From contig NZ_CM001775.1 of NCBI RefSeq assembly GCF_000332235.1, forward strand, positions 3,041,770-3,105,769: DNA of 64,000 bases, given 5' to 3'. This stretch comes from Geminocystis herdmanii PCC 6308 (GTDB taxonomy: Bacteria > Cyanobacteriota > Cyanobacteriia > Cyanobacteriales > Cyanobacteriaceae). The notes beneath the pieces were generated by a model, which saw only the letters and a program-made list of their open reading frames with translations, did no database searches and was not told where the DNA came from. The position numbers and the translations under genes were made by a program. Of the stretch, positions 8,769 to 17,919 are shown in pieces; the first letter of the stretch is position 1, and each line of letters begins with the position of its first letter.

Positions 8769-8883
8769 TGTCTTTATCAATTTTAAATATATTAATATTG
8801 TAACTTTAAATTAAATTTGTTTCAATCATATCTCGATATTTACGAGATTATCTATGATTTGATGCGAATAAGAAAAACAAGAA

Positions 8884-8940
8884 TTATACTGCCAAAATTT
8901 GAGGAGTTAAGCCTCTGGGCATAGCTCGATCGAGCCGAGA
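8884..8940 (-). pseudogene. second RGLTPEIL-type antitoxin tail remnant
   Basis: On the minus strand the sequence reads MPRGLTPQILAV followed by a stop at 8884-8886. Its DNA closely repeats the tail of the remnant at 7217-7290. No start or upstream domain is present. This is a decayed copy of the same small gene family. Confidence 0.4.
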
Positions 8941-9035
8941 CACTTTGCGATCGAACATTTAAAGTAATTGTTGGGATTATTTATAAAATATTCAACAGAG
9001 ATATTAGCTTGATTTAATAAGTTTTTAAGTCTTAC

Positions 9036-9076
9036 CGACCTTCATCAAACTCAAATTATACCTTCGCCAAGTATAA
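9036..9076. repeat. half copy of the MITE-like element
   Basis: The stretch CTTCATCAAACTCAAATTAT followed by the CTTCGCCAAGTATA end matches the right end of the insertion in the mcrB-like gene with a few differences. The opposite end is not evident, so this looks like a decayed or one-ended copy. The rest of 8941-9119 shows no gene. Confidence 0.45.
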
Positions 9077-9119
9077 TTATCTATTAGGTAGGATAATTCA
9101 CTGTTTATTGTCAATTATT

Positions 9120-9716
9120 ATGAGTATAGGCGATCGTTTTAATCAGTTTGTTGGTAAAACTAGATATGTAGTTTCAAGAATTTTTATTCATTTACAAGGT
9201 AAAGAAGTTGCACCCCTATTAGGGATATTAAACCAAAATGCTAGAATGGCAGTAGATGCAGACGGTGATATGACAGTGATGGGAGAATCTTTAGTTAATA
9301 CCTGTGAAGGAATCTTGCAATATCAGACCTATTGGCAAAGTGCCTCCAACGAAGGAGATGTGTTTTGGAATGAAGGAGATGCGGGAGATTTCGTTACAGA
9401 TTTATTTACAGATTCAGCACAACGGTATCTAAGTCAGCCAGATTTAGCAGAAGTAGAGGAAAACACACCCCTATCTCTCCCCGTAACGGATAATATAATT
9501 GTTATGATCACAGTAGCCTTTGAAGGTGAAGTTCCGGAAATTGAAACTGATTTAGCTGATAGATCAGCCTTAACTGATGGACTGAAAGCTCTTATTAATC
9601 TTAATTACAAAGATAAATATCGTGCGATCGCCCTTCATTTTTCCCCAGCTAGGCTAGGAGAACAACTCACATCAGATCAAATATTAATCAATTTTCCCGA
9701 GCTAATTCCGTTATAA
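9120..9716 (+). CDS. DUF1517-family protein
   Basis: From ATG 9120 the product is 198 aa, MSIGDRFNQFVGKT onward; a TTG four codons upstream is less likely. The C-terminal part (VMITVAFEGEVPEI, LADRSALTDGLKAL, IALHFSPARLGEQL) is the conserved core of the DUF1517 family found in cyanobacteria and plastids. No signal peptide or membrane span is visible. The following lipoprotein gene starts 29 bp later and is probably co-transcribed. The biochemical role of the family is unknown to me. Confidence 0.8.
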   Translation: MSIGDRFNQFVGKTRYVVSRIFIHLQGKEVAPLLGILNQNARMAVDADGDMTVMGESLVNTCEGILQYQTYWQSASNEGDVFWNEGDAGDFVTDLFTDSAQRYLSQPDLAEVEENTPLSLPVTDNIIVMITVAFEGEVPEIETDLADRSALTDGLKALINLNYKDKYRAIALHFSPARLGEQLTSDQILINFPELIPL

Positions 9717-9745
9717 AAATTACAAATTAACAAATAAAATCCATA

Positions 9746-10639
9746 ATGTTTAAGTCAATTGTTGCTATTTTTTTAACCATACTCCTCAGTTTTGGTACTG
9801 TTGCTTGTGGTTCATCTAATAGCGTAAATACCACTAATCCCACTAATCCCACTACTTTCACTAATAATAGTAGTATTCCCAAAAACAACATTGCTAGTGG
9901 ACAATATCCCATACAACAAGCAACATTTAATGATGTTGACGGGGAATATACCTTAATGTTGTTAAATACCCCCGCTGGAAGTAGTCCCGTATTTCGCACC
10001 ACTAATCTACAAATGGCAAGGTTAACCGATGAAGAAATCAAAAATGGACAACAAACCTTTGTGGAAATTAACGGTAACGAAGCAGTGATGCACCTTACAG
10101 AAGATTTCCGTATTGAGTATGTTCATAATGAAACTGAAACCGTCACCAATCCTCAAACGGGCAGACAAGAAACCGTTGTCGTGCGACAACAATCGAGCTT
10201 CTGGAGTCCTTTTGCTGGGGCGTTAGCAGGACAAGCATTAGGTAGTATGCTTTTTAGACCTCAATATTATGTACCACCTGTATATCGATCGGGCGGAAAT
10301 TTAACAGGATTTGGTGGTTATGGTAACAGTTATGATCAAGCAGTACAAAGTTATCGTACCAATAACAATGCAGTGCCTTCTGTGGAAAAAAATCGTCAAT
10401 CAGTGCGTACTACTGGAACTCTTAAAAATAGTTCAGGTAATACCATTAATCGAGTTAATACCAATAGTAGCAAAGGAACAGGCTCTGGAATAGGCTCTAG
10501 TAATTTAAAAACCAACGGCACATCGAATAAAGTTAGACAGCCAAGTAACAATAGTTTTGGCAGTAATAAATCTAGCGGAGTACGCCGTAGCGCTCCTGCC
10601 AGAAGAAGTAGCGGTTTTGGTAGCCGTCGTCGCCGTTAA
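9746..10639 (+). CDS. putative lipoprotein with Ser/Asn-rich, Arg-rich tail
   Basis: The 297-aa product has a signal peptide with lipobox LSFGTVAC (Cys21), so it should be a membrane-anchored lipoprotein. A middle part contains YTLMLLNTPAGSSPVF and a Gly-rich segment FAGALAGQALGSMLF. From ~200 on it is low-complexity Ser/Asn/Gly and ends in the basic GFGSRRRR. It follows the DUF1517 gene by 29 bp. I do not recognise the function; a cell-envelope role is inferred. Confidence 0.75.
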   Translation: MFKSIVAIFLTILLSFGTVACGSSNSVNTTNPTNPTTFTNNSSIPKNNIASGQYPIQQATFNDVDGEYTLMLLNTPAGSSPVFRTTNLQMARLTDEEIKNGQQTFVEINGNEAVMHLTEDFRIEYVHNETETVTNPQTGRQETVVVRQQSSFWSPFAGALAGQALGSMLFRPQYYVPPVYRSGGNLTGFGGYGNSYDQAVQSYRTNNNAVPSVEKNRQSVRTTGTLKNSSGNTINRVNTNSSKGTGSGIGSSNLKTNGTSNKVRQPSNNSFGSNKSSGVRRSAPARRSSGFGSRRRR

Positions 10640-10734
10640 CTTGACAGAAAAAGATATTTGTTATGGAAGAATGTTGGGGAGTTTCTTCCCCCGACTACTT
10701 CCTTTAACCTAACCGACTGGATTAATCCAAAGTC

Positions 10735-11130
10735 TTAATCTTGAATATAATCTTCTCCAGTTTTTAATGCATATTCCGCACGCATAAATTCTCTACCTAA
10801 ATAACCAGCATGATCGAACATACTCAGAGGAATAGGTGTACTTTTTTCTAAAAGATTAACACAGATTTCTTTAGCGGTTCTACCCGTGAAAGTTTGAGTT
10901 GCCATTCTGGGTTTACTACCTTTACAGGCGATTACTTCTCCCGTATCAGGATCAACGGCTAAACCTTTATCATTAATGGCGTTGGTGTAGTGATCGGCAC
11001 AAATTAATCTATCTTCTCTGTTTAAATATATAATAAAGTATCCGTGGGGGTCTAACTGTATATCTCTTTTGGATAGTTCGTTATCTATATCGGTTAATGA
11101 TAATGTAGCTGTCATAGTTGATTTTTTCAA
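10735..11130 (-). CDS. DUF4346-family protein
   Basis: The 131-aa protein contains RDIQLDPHGYFIIYLNR, ICADHYTNAINDKGLAVDPD and FDHAGYLGREFMRAEYAL, matching the DUF4346 domain common in cyanobacteria. That domain resembles a part of tetrahydromethanopterin S-methyltransferase subunit A, but here it stands alone and its substrate is unknown. It is the second gene of a pair; the ADP-ribosylglycohydrolase-like gene ends 10 bp before its start. Confidence 0.8.
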   Translation of the reverse strand: MKKSTMTATLSLTDIDNELSKRDIQLDPHGYFIIYLNREDRLICADHYTNAINDKGLAVDPDTGEVIACKGSKPRMATQTFTGRTAKEICVNLLEKSTPIPLSMFDHAGYLGREFMRAEYALKTGEDYIQD

Positions 11131-11140
11131 TTAATTACCT

Positions 11141-11872
11141 TTATTTATTTTCCATTTTTCCTTGCCATTGTGCAACTAATTTTTCTGTTAATATCTCGAT
11201 TTCAGTGTTTTCTGGGTTAAGGTTAAGGATATTATGCCATTGATAAGGTAACTTAGAATAACCGTGATATAAGCCTAATAAATACCCTGATAAAATTATG
11301 GTTTCTTGAGTTTTTTTGACAAAATATTGACTTCTTTGTAAGGAATTTTCTAGGTGATAGGGATTACTAAAAAAGATGTATAAGGCTTGATAAATTTCTT
11401 GTAATTCTATGTCAAATTCGGTGTTAAATATTTCATTAACGATCGTCAAAGTTTCTTGATTTTTTAGAATTCGATCGAGCTGATTAAGGTTATTAATAAT
11501 AGATATATCTTTAGTTTCTAAATGTTCAATTATTTGCTGTATAGGTTCATCAAAATTGATTCGATCGACAAGGATAAGATTAACTATAATAATTAAAATT
11601 TCGATAGCTTTTTGTTCTTTTTTAAGTTGGTTAATAATCTCTAAAGTTTCTCTATTTTCATAACTATAAATCATCAATGGAAAAAGCTCGATCGAGCTGT
11701 TATATTGTAAAATAGAATTTAGGTTATAAATATTATTTAGTAGATTTATAAAATGATTATTTTCACTAAAAATTATTTTTTCTTGGTGAAGATTAGAGCT
11801 TAAATTATCAGCAATTAAAGCAGTCACAAAACTTCCTAACACTTTATCTTTAGATAAATATAATAATTTCAT
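11141..11872 (-). CDS. hypothetical protein, weakly ADP-ribosylglycohydrolase-like
   Basis: This 243-aa helical protein begins LYLSKDKVLGSFVTALIAD and near the C-terminus has SGYLLGLYHGYSKLPYQW. Both positions resemble the G-x-x-x-G segments at the start and the G-x-x-G-ipxxW end of ADP-ribosylglycohydrolase folds. The metal-binding Asp residues of that family are not evident, so it may be a degenerate member. It is co-directional with DUF4346 (10 bp gap). The assignment is tentative. Confidence 0.6.
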   Translation of the reverse strand: MKLLYLSKDKVLGSFVTALIADNLSSNLHQEKIIFSENNHFINLLNNIYNLNSILQYNSSIELFPLMIYSYENRETLEIINQLKKEQKAIEILIIIVNLILVDRINFDEPIQQIIEHLETKDISIINNLNQLDRILKNQETLTIVNEIFNTEFDIELQEIYQALYIFFSNPYHLENSLQRSQYFVKKTQETIILSGYLLGLYHGYSKLPYQWHNILNLNPENTEIEILTEKLVAQWQGKMENK

Positions 11873-11983
11873 GTAATATTTAAGAGTTGTAAAGATTGTT
11901 AAAGATAAATTTAAAGTTAATGTAATAAAAAATGCTATTCAACTATGAGAAAATAGTAGATATTTTACCTCTAATTTTTTGTG

Positions 11984-12005
11984 TAAAAAAACCCCTAAAA
12001 AGGGG
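11984..12005 (-). terminator. rho-independent terminator of the peroxiredoxin gene
   Basis: On the minus strand CCCC-T-TTTT-A-GGGG is followed by seven T, a compact stem with U-tract about 45 bp after the peroxiredoxin stop. Confidence 0.75.
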
Positions 12006-12049
12006 CTAAAAACTCGTTTAATGTTTTTATTTTCGGAGAATATTATTTA

Positions 12050-12619
12050 TTAACCAATAAACTCTTTACGAGGTGCAGAAACTCCCGCAGGGGTTTCGCC
12101 TTTGAGGTAAGCTAATATGGTATCAGCATCAGATACTTCAAAAGGATCAGTAGGGCAATTGTCAGAGAATCCGGGCTCAACAAAGATTTTTTCGATCGAC
12201 ATATCATTAACTACCATAGAATAGCGCCAAGAGCGAGGACCAAATCCTAAGTTAGCTTTGTCAACTAACATACCCATTTTACGAGTAAATTCACCGTTAC
12301 CATCGGGTAATAAAAAGACGTTTTGAGCACCAATTTCTTTACCCCATTTGAACATAACAAAAGCATCATTTACAGAGACACAGATGATTTCATCCACACC
12401 GAGGGCTTTAAATTCTTCGTATAATTCTTCGTAACGGGGAAGGTGATTAGAAGAGCAAGTAGGGGTAAATGCACCGGGTAAGGAGAATACAACTACTTTT
12501 TTACCGCCAAAAATTTCCTCGGTGGTTTTGTCTTCCCAACGGTAAGGATTGGGTTGGATGGATTCGTCACGCACACGGGTTTTAAATACAACGCTTGGTA
12601 CTTTTTCGATTACAGCCAT
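12050..12619 (-). CDS. type II (Prx5-like) peroxiredoxin
   Basis: The 189-aa enzyme reduces H2O2 and alkyl hydroperoxides through a peroxidatic Cys in [14 protein letters not shown] (Cys55). Other family marks are [18 protein letters not shown] and the FVEPG segment. It is cytosolic. It is divergent from the perR-like gene at 12780, the same pairing as sll1621/slr1738 in Synechocystis, where PerR controls the peroxiredoxin. A Per-box-like palindrome lies between them at 12687-12701, and a strong terminator follows the gene. Confidence 0.92.
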   Translation of the reverse strand: MAVIEKVPSVVFKTRVRDESIQPNPYRWEDKTTEEIFGGKKVVVFSLPGAFTPTCSSNHLPRYEELYEEFKALGVDEIICVSVNDAFVMFKWGKEIGAQNVFLLPDGNGEFTRKMGMLVDKANLGFGPRSWRYSMVVNDMSIEKIFVEPGFSDNCPTDPFEVSDADTILAYLKGETPAGVSAPRKEFIG

Positions 12620-12686
12620 TTTTATACTCCAAAAGTAATTTTACTTATAGTTACTTGATTTTTAAGGGCAAGTTTTGCCTTACATT

Positions 12687-12701
12687 TAAGAATAACTCTT
12701 A
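12687..12701. promoter_or_regulatory. candidate Per/Fur box
   Basis: TAAGAATAACTCTTA is a 7-1-7 palindrome with six of seven pairs, the arrangement typical of Fur/PerR operators. It lies in the 160-bp divergent region between the peroxiredoxin and perR-like genes. Confidence 0.5.
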
Positions 12702-12779
12702 TTTAAGAATTTGTCAATAACAAGAATTGTTTTATTTTGTTATGCTAGATTAAAGAGTATTCGATTAAAACTTTTAAAA

Positions 12780-13223
12780 ATGTACGATAAAAATAGTATT
12801 ATTCAAACTTTAAAATCAAAGGGTTTAAGAGTTACCCCTCAGCGATTTGCTGTCTATACCAATTTACTTAATAGGACAGATCACCCTACAGCGGAACAAA
12901 TTTTGTCTGACTTAAATCAAGATGTGCCGACTTTATCTCAAGCCACGATATATCTTTCTTTACAAACTTTGCAAGAGGTAGGATTAGTGCGACAGGTTTT
13001 ATTGGAGGAGGGGGTTTGTCGTTATGATGCGAATATTTCACCCCATCATCATTTTCGTTGTCAATGTTGTGGCAAAATTGAGGATATTCCTTGGGATGCT
13101 TTTTCTAATCTTACTTTAAATGGAGTTCGATCGGGCTTAAAAGTGGCAAAATATGAAGTGATTGTGGAAGGTAGGTGCGATCGAATATCTTGTAATACGA
13201 GCCACCTAAAACCTAATACCTAA
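12780..13223 (+). CDS. perR: PerR-type Fur-family regulator
   Basis: I start at ATG 12780 (MYDKNSIIQTLKSKGL, 147 aa); the longer open frame upstream covers the promoter region. The winged-helix part has LRVTPQRFAVYTNLL and QATIYLSLQTLQEVGLV, followed by the His cluster SPHHHFRC and the zinc-type C94-x2-C97. The usual second CxxC is altered: GRCDRISC has four residues between the Cys. The last codons run into a dispersed TAAAACC repeat, so the tail may be secondarily changed. Paired divergently with a peroxiredoxin, it is probably the peroxide sensor. Confidence 0.82.
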   Translation: MYDKNSIIQTLKSKGLRVTPQRFAVYTNLLNRTDHPTAEQILSDLNQDVPTLSQATIYLSLQTLQEVGLVRQVLLEEGVCRYDANISPHHHFRCQCCGKIEDIPWDAFSNLTLNGVRSGLKVAKYEVIVEGRCDRISCNTSHLKPNT

Positions 13224-13245
13224 AACCTAACACCTATCTTCATCA
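13205..13245. repeat. dispersed CCTAAAA/CCTAATA heptamer repeat
   Basis: Four heptamer-like units (CCTAAAA, CCTAATA, CCTAAAA, CCTAACA) then CCTATC(T/C)TCATCA. The same series, with the CTCATCA end, recurs at 23228-23285 (opposite strand) and in part at 27591-27625. Confidence 0.5.
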
Positions 13246-13271
13246 GAAAACTTTTTTATCCAACCCTAATT

Positions 13272-14423
13272 ATGTCTCTGTCTGAATATCTCTCAAAATC
13301 TTTAAACACCATAAAAAGAGCGAATTGGTATCGTCAAGAAAAAACCATTACGGGGTTATCAGGGGCGGTAATTGAATTGGAAGGGGAAAAGTTAGTTAAT
13401 TTTGCGAGTAATGATTATCTGGCTTTAGCTTCAGATGCTCGTTTAATGGAGGCTTCCATCGAAGCTATTTACAAGTATGGGACAGGAAGTACTGGCTCAA
13501 GGTTATTGAGTGGACATCGTTTATTACATGAAGATTTAGAGAGTTCGATCGCCCTGTGGAAAAACACAGAAAAAGCCCTCATATTTAGTTCAGGATATAC
13601 TGCTAATATAGGCACAATTTCAGCACTAATGAGCAAAAAAGATTTAATTTTAGGAGATGAATATAATCACTCTAGTTTAAAAAATGGAGCAAAATTAAGT
13701 CAAAGTCAAGTAATAGAATATAACCATAATAATTGTTTAGATTTAATTCACAAATTAGAGCAAAATCGTGAGCATTATCGTCATTGTTTAATTATTACTG
13801 ACAGCGTTTTTAGTATGGATGGTGACTTATGCCCTTTACCTGAATTGAGGCAAATTGCTAATAAATATGATTGTTGGTTACTAATAGATGAAGCCCACGC
13901 TACAGGAGTTATGGGTAAAACTGGGGCGGGATGTTTAGAACATTTTGGGGTAAAAAACGATAATATTATTCAAATTGGCACGTTAAGCAAAGCTATCGGC
14001 AGTTTAGGCGGTTATGTGGCAGGTAGTGCGGTTTTAATCGATTTTTTGCGGAATCGTTGCCCTACATGGATTTATACCACAGCCTTATCTCCTGCAGATA
14101 CGGCGGCGGCATTAAAAGGTATTGAAATTATTAAACATGACTCAGAAAGACGATCGAACTTATGGGAAAATATGACTTTCTTAAAACAAGTATTCATTTC
14201 TTTAAATTTGAGCTTTTTCCCCACAGAATCAGCGATTTTGTGTTTAAAGTCAAAAAATGCAGAATCAGCCCTAAAAATGAGCTTAAAACTACGGGAGAAT
14301 GGCTTTTTTGTCCCCGCCATCAGACCGCCTACAGTGTCCACCAGTCGCCTTCGTTTTTCTGTCATGGCAACCCATCAACCAATACATTTTACAACTCTTA
14401 AAAATTCGATTGCGATGGCATAG
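13272..14423 (+). CDS. bioF: 8-amino-7-oxononanoate synthase
   Basis: This PLP enzyme joins pimeloyl thioester and L-alanine, the first ring-forming step of biotin synthesis, in the cytosol. The 383-aa length is normal. [10 protein letters not shown] (~43-52), [13 protein letters not shown] (70-82), [10 protein letters not shown] (206-215) and [12 protein letters not shown] with the Schiff-base Lys240 are all present. The family also includes glycine C-acetyltransferase and serine palmitoyltransferase; the sequence fits BioF best. No other bio gene is adjacent. Confidence 0.88.
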   Translation: MSLSEYLSKSLNTIKRANWYRQEKTITGLSGAVIELEGEKLVNFASNDYLALASDARLMEASIEAIYKYGTGSTGSRLLSGHRLLHEDLESSIALWKNTEKALIFSSGYTANIGTISALMSKKDLILGDEYNHSSLKNGAKLSQSQVIEYNHNNCLDLIHKLEQNREHYRHCLIITDSVFSMDGDLCPLPELRQIANKYDCWLLIDEAHATGVMGKTGAGCLEHFGVKNDNIIQIGTLSKAIGSLGGYVAGSAVLIDFLRNRCPTWIYTTALSPADTAAALKGIEIIKHDSERRSNLWENMTFLKQVFISLNLSFFPTESAILCLKSKNAESALKMSLKLRENGFFVPAIRPPTVSTSRLRFSVMATHQPIHFTTLKNSIAMA

Positions 14424-14757
14424 TTAAGTAAGTAGGCAAATTAATTGTATATTTACATGAAGAAAGGCAAGAGGCAACATCGTACTGAGAAAATTTTATT
14501 AATTTCAAAGTCCACAATCTATTTTACCTGAGTGAACTATAAATAGGGAACTTTCTTAAACGATCGTCAGTCTAAATTAATGAATTGTTCACTATTTTCA
14601 AAGATGAGATATGCTGATATAAGAGCAAATTAGGATAGATCTAGACTGATTTTGCATTTTTTTTGAAAATATACCATATAATCTAAAAAAGAAATCTTAA
14701 AAAAATATTAAGATTATTGAAGATTAAAAATGGTGTTATCACAGTAAGGAGGCATAA
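14424..14757. other. intergenic, with strong ribosome site at its end
   Basis: AT-rich, without a convincing gene. It holds a scrap AGGCAAGAGGCAAC near 14467 shared with the MITE core. AAGGAGG at 14746-14752 is a strong Shine-Dalgarno for the DUF1815 gene. Confidence 0.5.
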
Positions 14758-15114
14758 ATGTTTATTCGATTAGCACAAGAGTATCGAGAATTTGTTAAGG
14801 ATTTGGTGATGAATCTTCAAGCCTTAGCTATAGTATTAGAGAAAAGAGGTTATATTGCCTCTTGTTACACCTGCGGTACTCAACTAAATAGCGCCTCTTT
14901 TATGGTGAGTTTAGGCGACAATCACTTGATTCGTTTTTTAGTGTCAGATTATGGCATTACTTGGACAGAAATGCAAGACGATCGAGAGTTGATGAAGTTA
15001 GAAGGTGCAGAAGCCATCAGTCAGTTAGAAGAATTGGCTAACTTAGTCAAATATCAAATTAAATCCGTTGACAGCAAAGCTCCTAATTATGATCAAAGTC
15101 TGTTAGTTCACTAA
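14758..15114 (+). CDS. DUF1815-family protein
   Basis: The 118-aa protein begins MFIRLAQEYREFVKDLVMNL and contains SCYTCGT and a DYGITW segment, which match the cyanobacterial DUF1815 family. It is soluble with no signal. An AAGGAGG ribosome site precedes the ATG by five bases, implying good expression. Function is not known to me. Confidence 0.82.
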   Translation: MFIRLAQEYREFVKDLVMNLQALAIVLEKRGYIASCYTCGTQLNSASFMVSLGDNHLIRFLVSDYGITWTEMQDDRELMKLEGAEAISQLEELANLVKYQIKSVDSKAPNYDQSLLVH

Positions 15115-15247
15115 TTTTGAGCTATCATTGATAATTAAAGACATTTTTTAGACATTTTTCTATGATGTGAAGAAGAATTAAGATAGCTTTTTTTCTATCA
15201 TAAATTGATTGTCCATTGTCAATTATCCATTGTCAATTGTAATAGCT

Positions 15248-17743
15248 TTGATCGAACAAGAAACTTTCCGCTTACTAGAATGGCAGAGGTTATGTCAACA
15301 TCTCTCCACTTTTTCCGCAACTAAATTAGGTGCGTTGGCATCGCAAAATTTAGCTATACCGAATACTGTAACCGAAACTGAATATCTATTAGAACAAACA
15401 AAGGAAGTTTGTCAACTGGAAATGGATATTAATGCCAATTGGTCATTTAATGGTATTCATGATATAGGGGATAGCCTTGAAAGGGCAAAAATAGGCGGTA
15501 TTTTAAGTGGTGAGGAGTTGTTAAATTTAGCCACAACTTTATCAGGAGTCCGTAAATTACGGCGAGTAATTGAGGATCAAGAAAATGCACCAACTTTACA
15601 AGAATTAGTTAACGATTTAAGAACTTTCCCCGAATTAGAGCAAGAAATTCACTATTGTATAGACGATCGAGCCGAGATCACAGAAAGAGCGAGTCCTTTA
15701 CTAGGTGAAATTCGACAAAAAATTAAAGGTTTAAGAAGTAATATTCAACAGACTTTACAAGGTATTATCCAAAGAAATAATAACGCATTACAAGAACCCG
15801 TCGTCACTCAAAGGGGCGATCGGTTTGTGCTACCTATTAAAGCTAGTCATAGCGGACAAATTCAAGGTATAGTCCATGATACCAGTACCAGTGGCTCAAC
15901 CTTGTATTTAGAGCCGAGATCGATCGTGGACTTGGGGAATAAGCTACAAACGAGCCGAAATCAAGAGAAAAGAGAAGAAGAAAGGATATTAAGACAGTTA
16001 ACGGAGAAAGTAGGGGAAGTTTGGCAGGATTTAGAGCAATTATTGGCGATCGCCACCGCATTAGATTTAGCTACGGCTAAGTCTCGTTATAGTATTTGGT
16101 TAAATGGGCATCCTCCCGAATTTGTGGATTTTCAAGACGGGGAAAGCATTAGTTTAAGACAGTTACGACATCCCCTATTGATATGGCAACAAAAACATGA
16201 GGAAGGAAAAGAAGTTATCCCTGTTGATGTTTTAGTCAACCCTGAAACTAGAGTAGTAGCAATTACAGGACCAAACACAGGAGGAAAAACCGTCACCCTG
16301 AAAACCATTGGTATCATTGCCTTAATGGCAAAAGTAGGGTTATTTATTCCTGCCAAGTATCCTGCTCAAATTCCTTGGTTTAAGAGTATTTTAGCGGATA
16401 TTGGCGATGAACAATCCTTAGAACAAAGTTTATCGACTTTTTCTGGGCATATTCGCCGTATTATTCGTATTGTCGAGGCTTTAAATGATCCCCCCCAACC
16501 CCCCTTAGTAAGGGGGGAGACGCAGTCGGGGGGATCAAATTCCCTTGTAATGGGGGAGACGCAGTCGGGGGGATCAAATTCCCTTGTGTTACTAGACGAA
16601 GTGGGAGCAGGTACAGACCCTAGTGAGGGTACAGCTATTGCGATCGCTATCTTAAAATACTTAGCAGAACATAATTTATTAACCATCGCTACTACCCACT
16701 ATGGGGAGTTAAAGAGTTTAAAATATAACGACTCCCGTTTTGAAAATGCTTCAGTAGAATTTGATGAGGTGAGTTTACAGCCTACCTATAGATTATTATG
16801 GGGTATTCCGGGTCGATCGAACGCCATTACCATTGCGCAAAGATTAGGATTACCCGTAGATATTGTGACGGAGGCGCAGGAGTTGGTAGGAGGATTTTCC
16901 CATGACGTCAATGATTTAATTTCCGCCCTTGAAAATCAACGCAGAGAGCAGGAAAATAAACATAAACAAGCTCAAGAGTTACTAGCGAAAACCGAGTTAT
17001 TTTATCAACAGGTAGAAGCAAAAGCCTCCTCTTTACAAGCTAGAGAGAGAGATTTGAAGCTACAGCAAGAGCAAGAAGTCCAAAAGCTCTTATTAGACGC
17101 TAAAAGTCAAATTGCCCAAGTTATCAAGGGATTGCAGAAAAAAAATGAACCTACGGCACAATCTGCCCACCAAGCGACAGAAGTGTTGAACAAGATCGGC
17201 GATCGATTTTTAACCCCTTTGAAAGTAAAATCTAGCTATAAGCCCAAGGTTGGTGAAAGAGTGCGTATTTTGAGTATTGGGCAAACGGCAGAAGTGTTAA
17301 CAGTGGATGATGACACAGAACAATTAAGCGCTCGTTTCGGTATCATGAAGATGGTAATTCCCTTCACGGATATTGAATCTTTAGACGGCAAACGCTTTGA
17401 GAAAGTCACCTCTACTCCTGAGAAAACTAAAGTAACGGTTAATAAACAACAGTCTAAAACAGTAAATCAGCCTAAAACAGAGTCTAAGCCCGTGAATGTG
17501 CGAACTTCTCAAAATACCGTTGATATTCGAGGAAAAAGGGTACATTTAGCCGAACCTTTGTTAGAAAAAGCCATTGCCAATGCCACGGATATAGGCTCAT
17601 TATGGATTGTACACGGAAAGGGAACAGGAAGTCTTCGATCGGGTGTCCATGAATTTTTGAAAAGTCATCCTCAAGTCAGTAATTTTGAACTAGCAAAACA
17701 AAATGATGGCGGTGCTGGAGTTACCGTAGTTTATTTAAAGTAG
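15248..17743 (+). CDS. mutS2: MutS2 endonuclease/ribosome-rescue ATPase
   Basis: MutS2 has a MutS-type ATPase core and a C-terminal Smr nuclease domain; it acts on recombination intermediates or collided ribosomes. Walker A GPNTGGKT (16273 on), Walker B LVLLDEVGAGTD, and Smr motifs VDIRGKRV and HGKGTGSLR are present. Family members start near LIEQETFRLLEW, so TTG 15248 is the likeliest start; the frame is open to 15209 but that part is a dispersed TTGTCAAT-type repeat. Between Walker A and B lies an in-frame insertion of a repeat with a 13-residue duplication (GETQSGGSNSLV twice) absent from the usual family pattern. Confidence 0.9.
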   Translation: MIEQETFRLLEWQRLCQHLSTFSATKLGALASQNLAIPNTVTETEYLLEQTKEVCQLEMDINANWSFNGIHDIGDSLERAKIGGILSGEELLNLATTLSGVRKLRRVIEDQENAPTLQELVNDLRTFPELEQEIHYCIDDRAEITERASPLLGEIRQKIKGLRSNIQQTLQGIIQRNNNALQEPVVTQRGDRFVLPIKASHSGQIQGIVHDTSTSGSTLYLEPRSIVDLGNKLQTSRNQEKREEERILRQLTEKVGEVWQDLEQLLAIATALDLATAKSRYSIWLNGHPPEFVDFQDGESISLRQLRHPLLIWQQKHEEGKEVIPVDVLVNPETRVVAITGPNTGGKTVTLKTIGIIALMAKVGLFIPAKYPAQIPWFKSILADIGDEQSLEQSLSTFSGHIRRIIRIVEALNDPPQPPLVRGETQSGGSNSLVMGETQSGGSNSLVLLDEVGAGTDPSEGTAIAIAILKYLAEHNLLTIATTHYGELKSLKYNDSRFENASVEFDEVSLQPTYRLLWGIPGRSNAITIAQRLGLPVDIVTEAQELVGGFSHDVNDLISALENQRREQENKHKQAQELLAKTELFYQQVEAKASSLQARERDLKLQQEQEVQKLLLDAKSQIAQVIKGLQKKNEPTAQSAHQATEVLNKIGDRFLTPLKVKSSYKPKVGERVRILSIGQTAEVLTVDDDTEQLSARFGIMKMVIPFTDIESLDGKRFEKVTSTPEKTKVTVNKQQSKTVNQPKTESKPVNVRTSQNTVDIRGKRVHLAEPLLEKAIANATDIGSLWIVHGKGTGSLRSGVHEFLKSHPQVSNFELAKQNDGGAGVTVVYLK
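16489..16590. repeat. in-frame C/G-rich repeat insertion within mutS2
   Basis: A perfect 9-1-9 palindrome CCCCCCTTA-G-TAAGGGGGG (16499-16517) is followed by a tandem 39-bp direct repeat (copies from 16513 and 16552). It encodes DPPQPPLVRGETQSGG, a translated form of a dispersed repeat seen in many cyanobacteria. The reading frame is kept. Confidence 0.7.
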
Positions 17744-17919
17744 TGAAACGGACGGAAAATAAACTCTAAATTACTTAATCGTTTATCTAATCCAATAATT
17801 TTCTCGTCTAGTTTAGCGACACTAACTTTTAATTCGTTAACATCCTCTGAAAGATGATCAATTTTTGTTTCAAGTCTCATCAACACATCTGCTATGTTAA
17901 CTTCAATTATCTGACTCAT
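17731..17919 (-). CDS. small coiled-coil protein
   Basis: The 62-aa product has heptad-like ADVLMRLETKIDHLSEDV and KIIGLDKRLSNLEF. Related cyanobacterial proteins share the IxDVLxRLExKID and LDKRLSNLEF pieces but continue into a hydrophobic membrane tail; here it stops after RPFHYFK, overlapping the end of mutS2 by 13 bp on the other strand. It may be a truncated member. An AGGAAAA site precedes the ATG. Confidence 0.55.
   Translation of the reverse strand: MSQIIEVNIADVLMRLETKIDHLSEDVNELKVSVAKLDEKIIGLDKRLSNLEFIFRPFHYFK

Noticed and set aside
9727..10041. 104-codon minus-strand frame antisense to the lipoprotein gene
   Set aside because: It is antisense to a clear signal-peptide coding sequence; hydrophobicity reflects Asn/Thr codons read backwards.
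14072..14401. Open frames on both strands inside bioF
   Set aside because: Shadow frames of bioF; BioF motifs occupy the main frame throughout.
16366..16686. 106-codon minus-strand frame over the mutS2 insert
   Set aside because: It is open because of the duplicated G/C-rich repeat; no start context, no homology.
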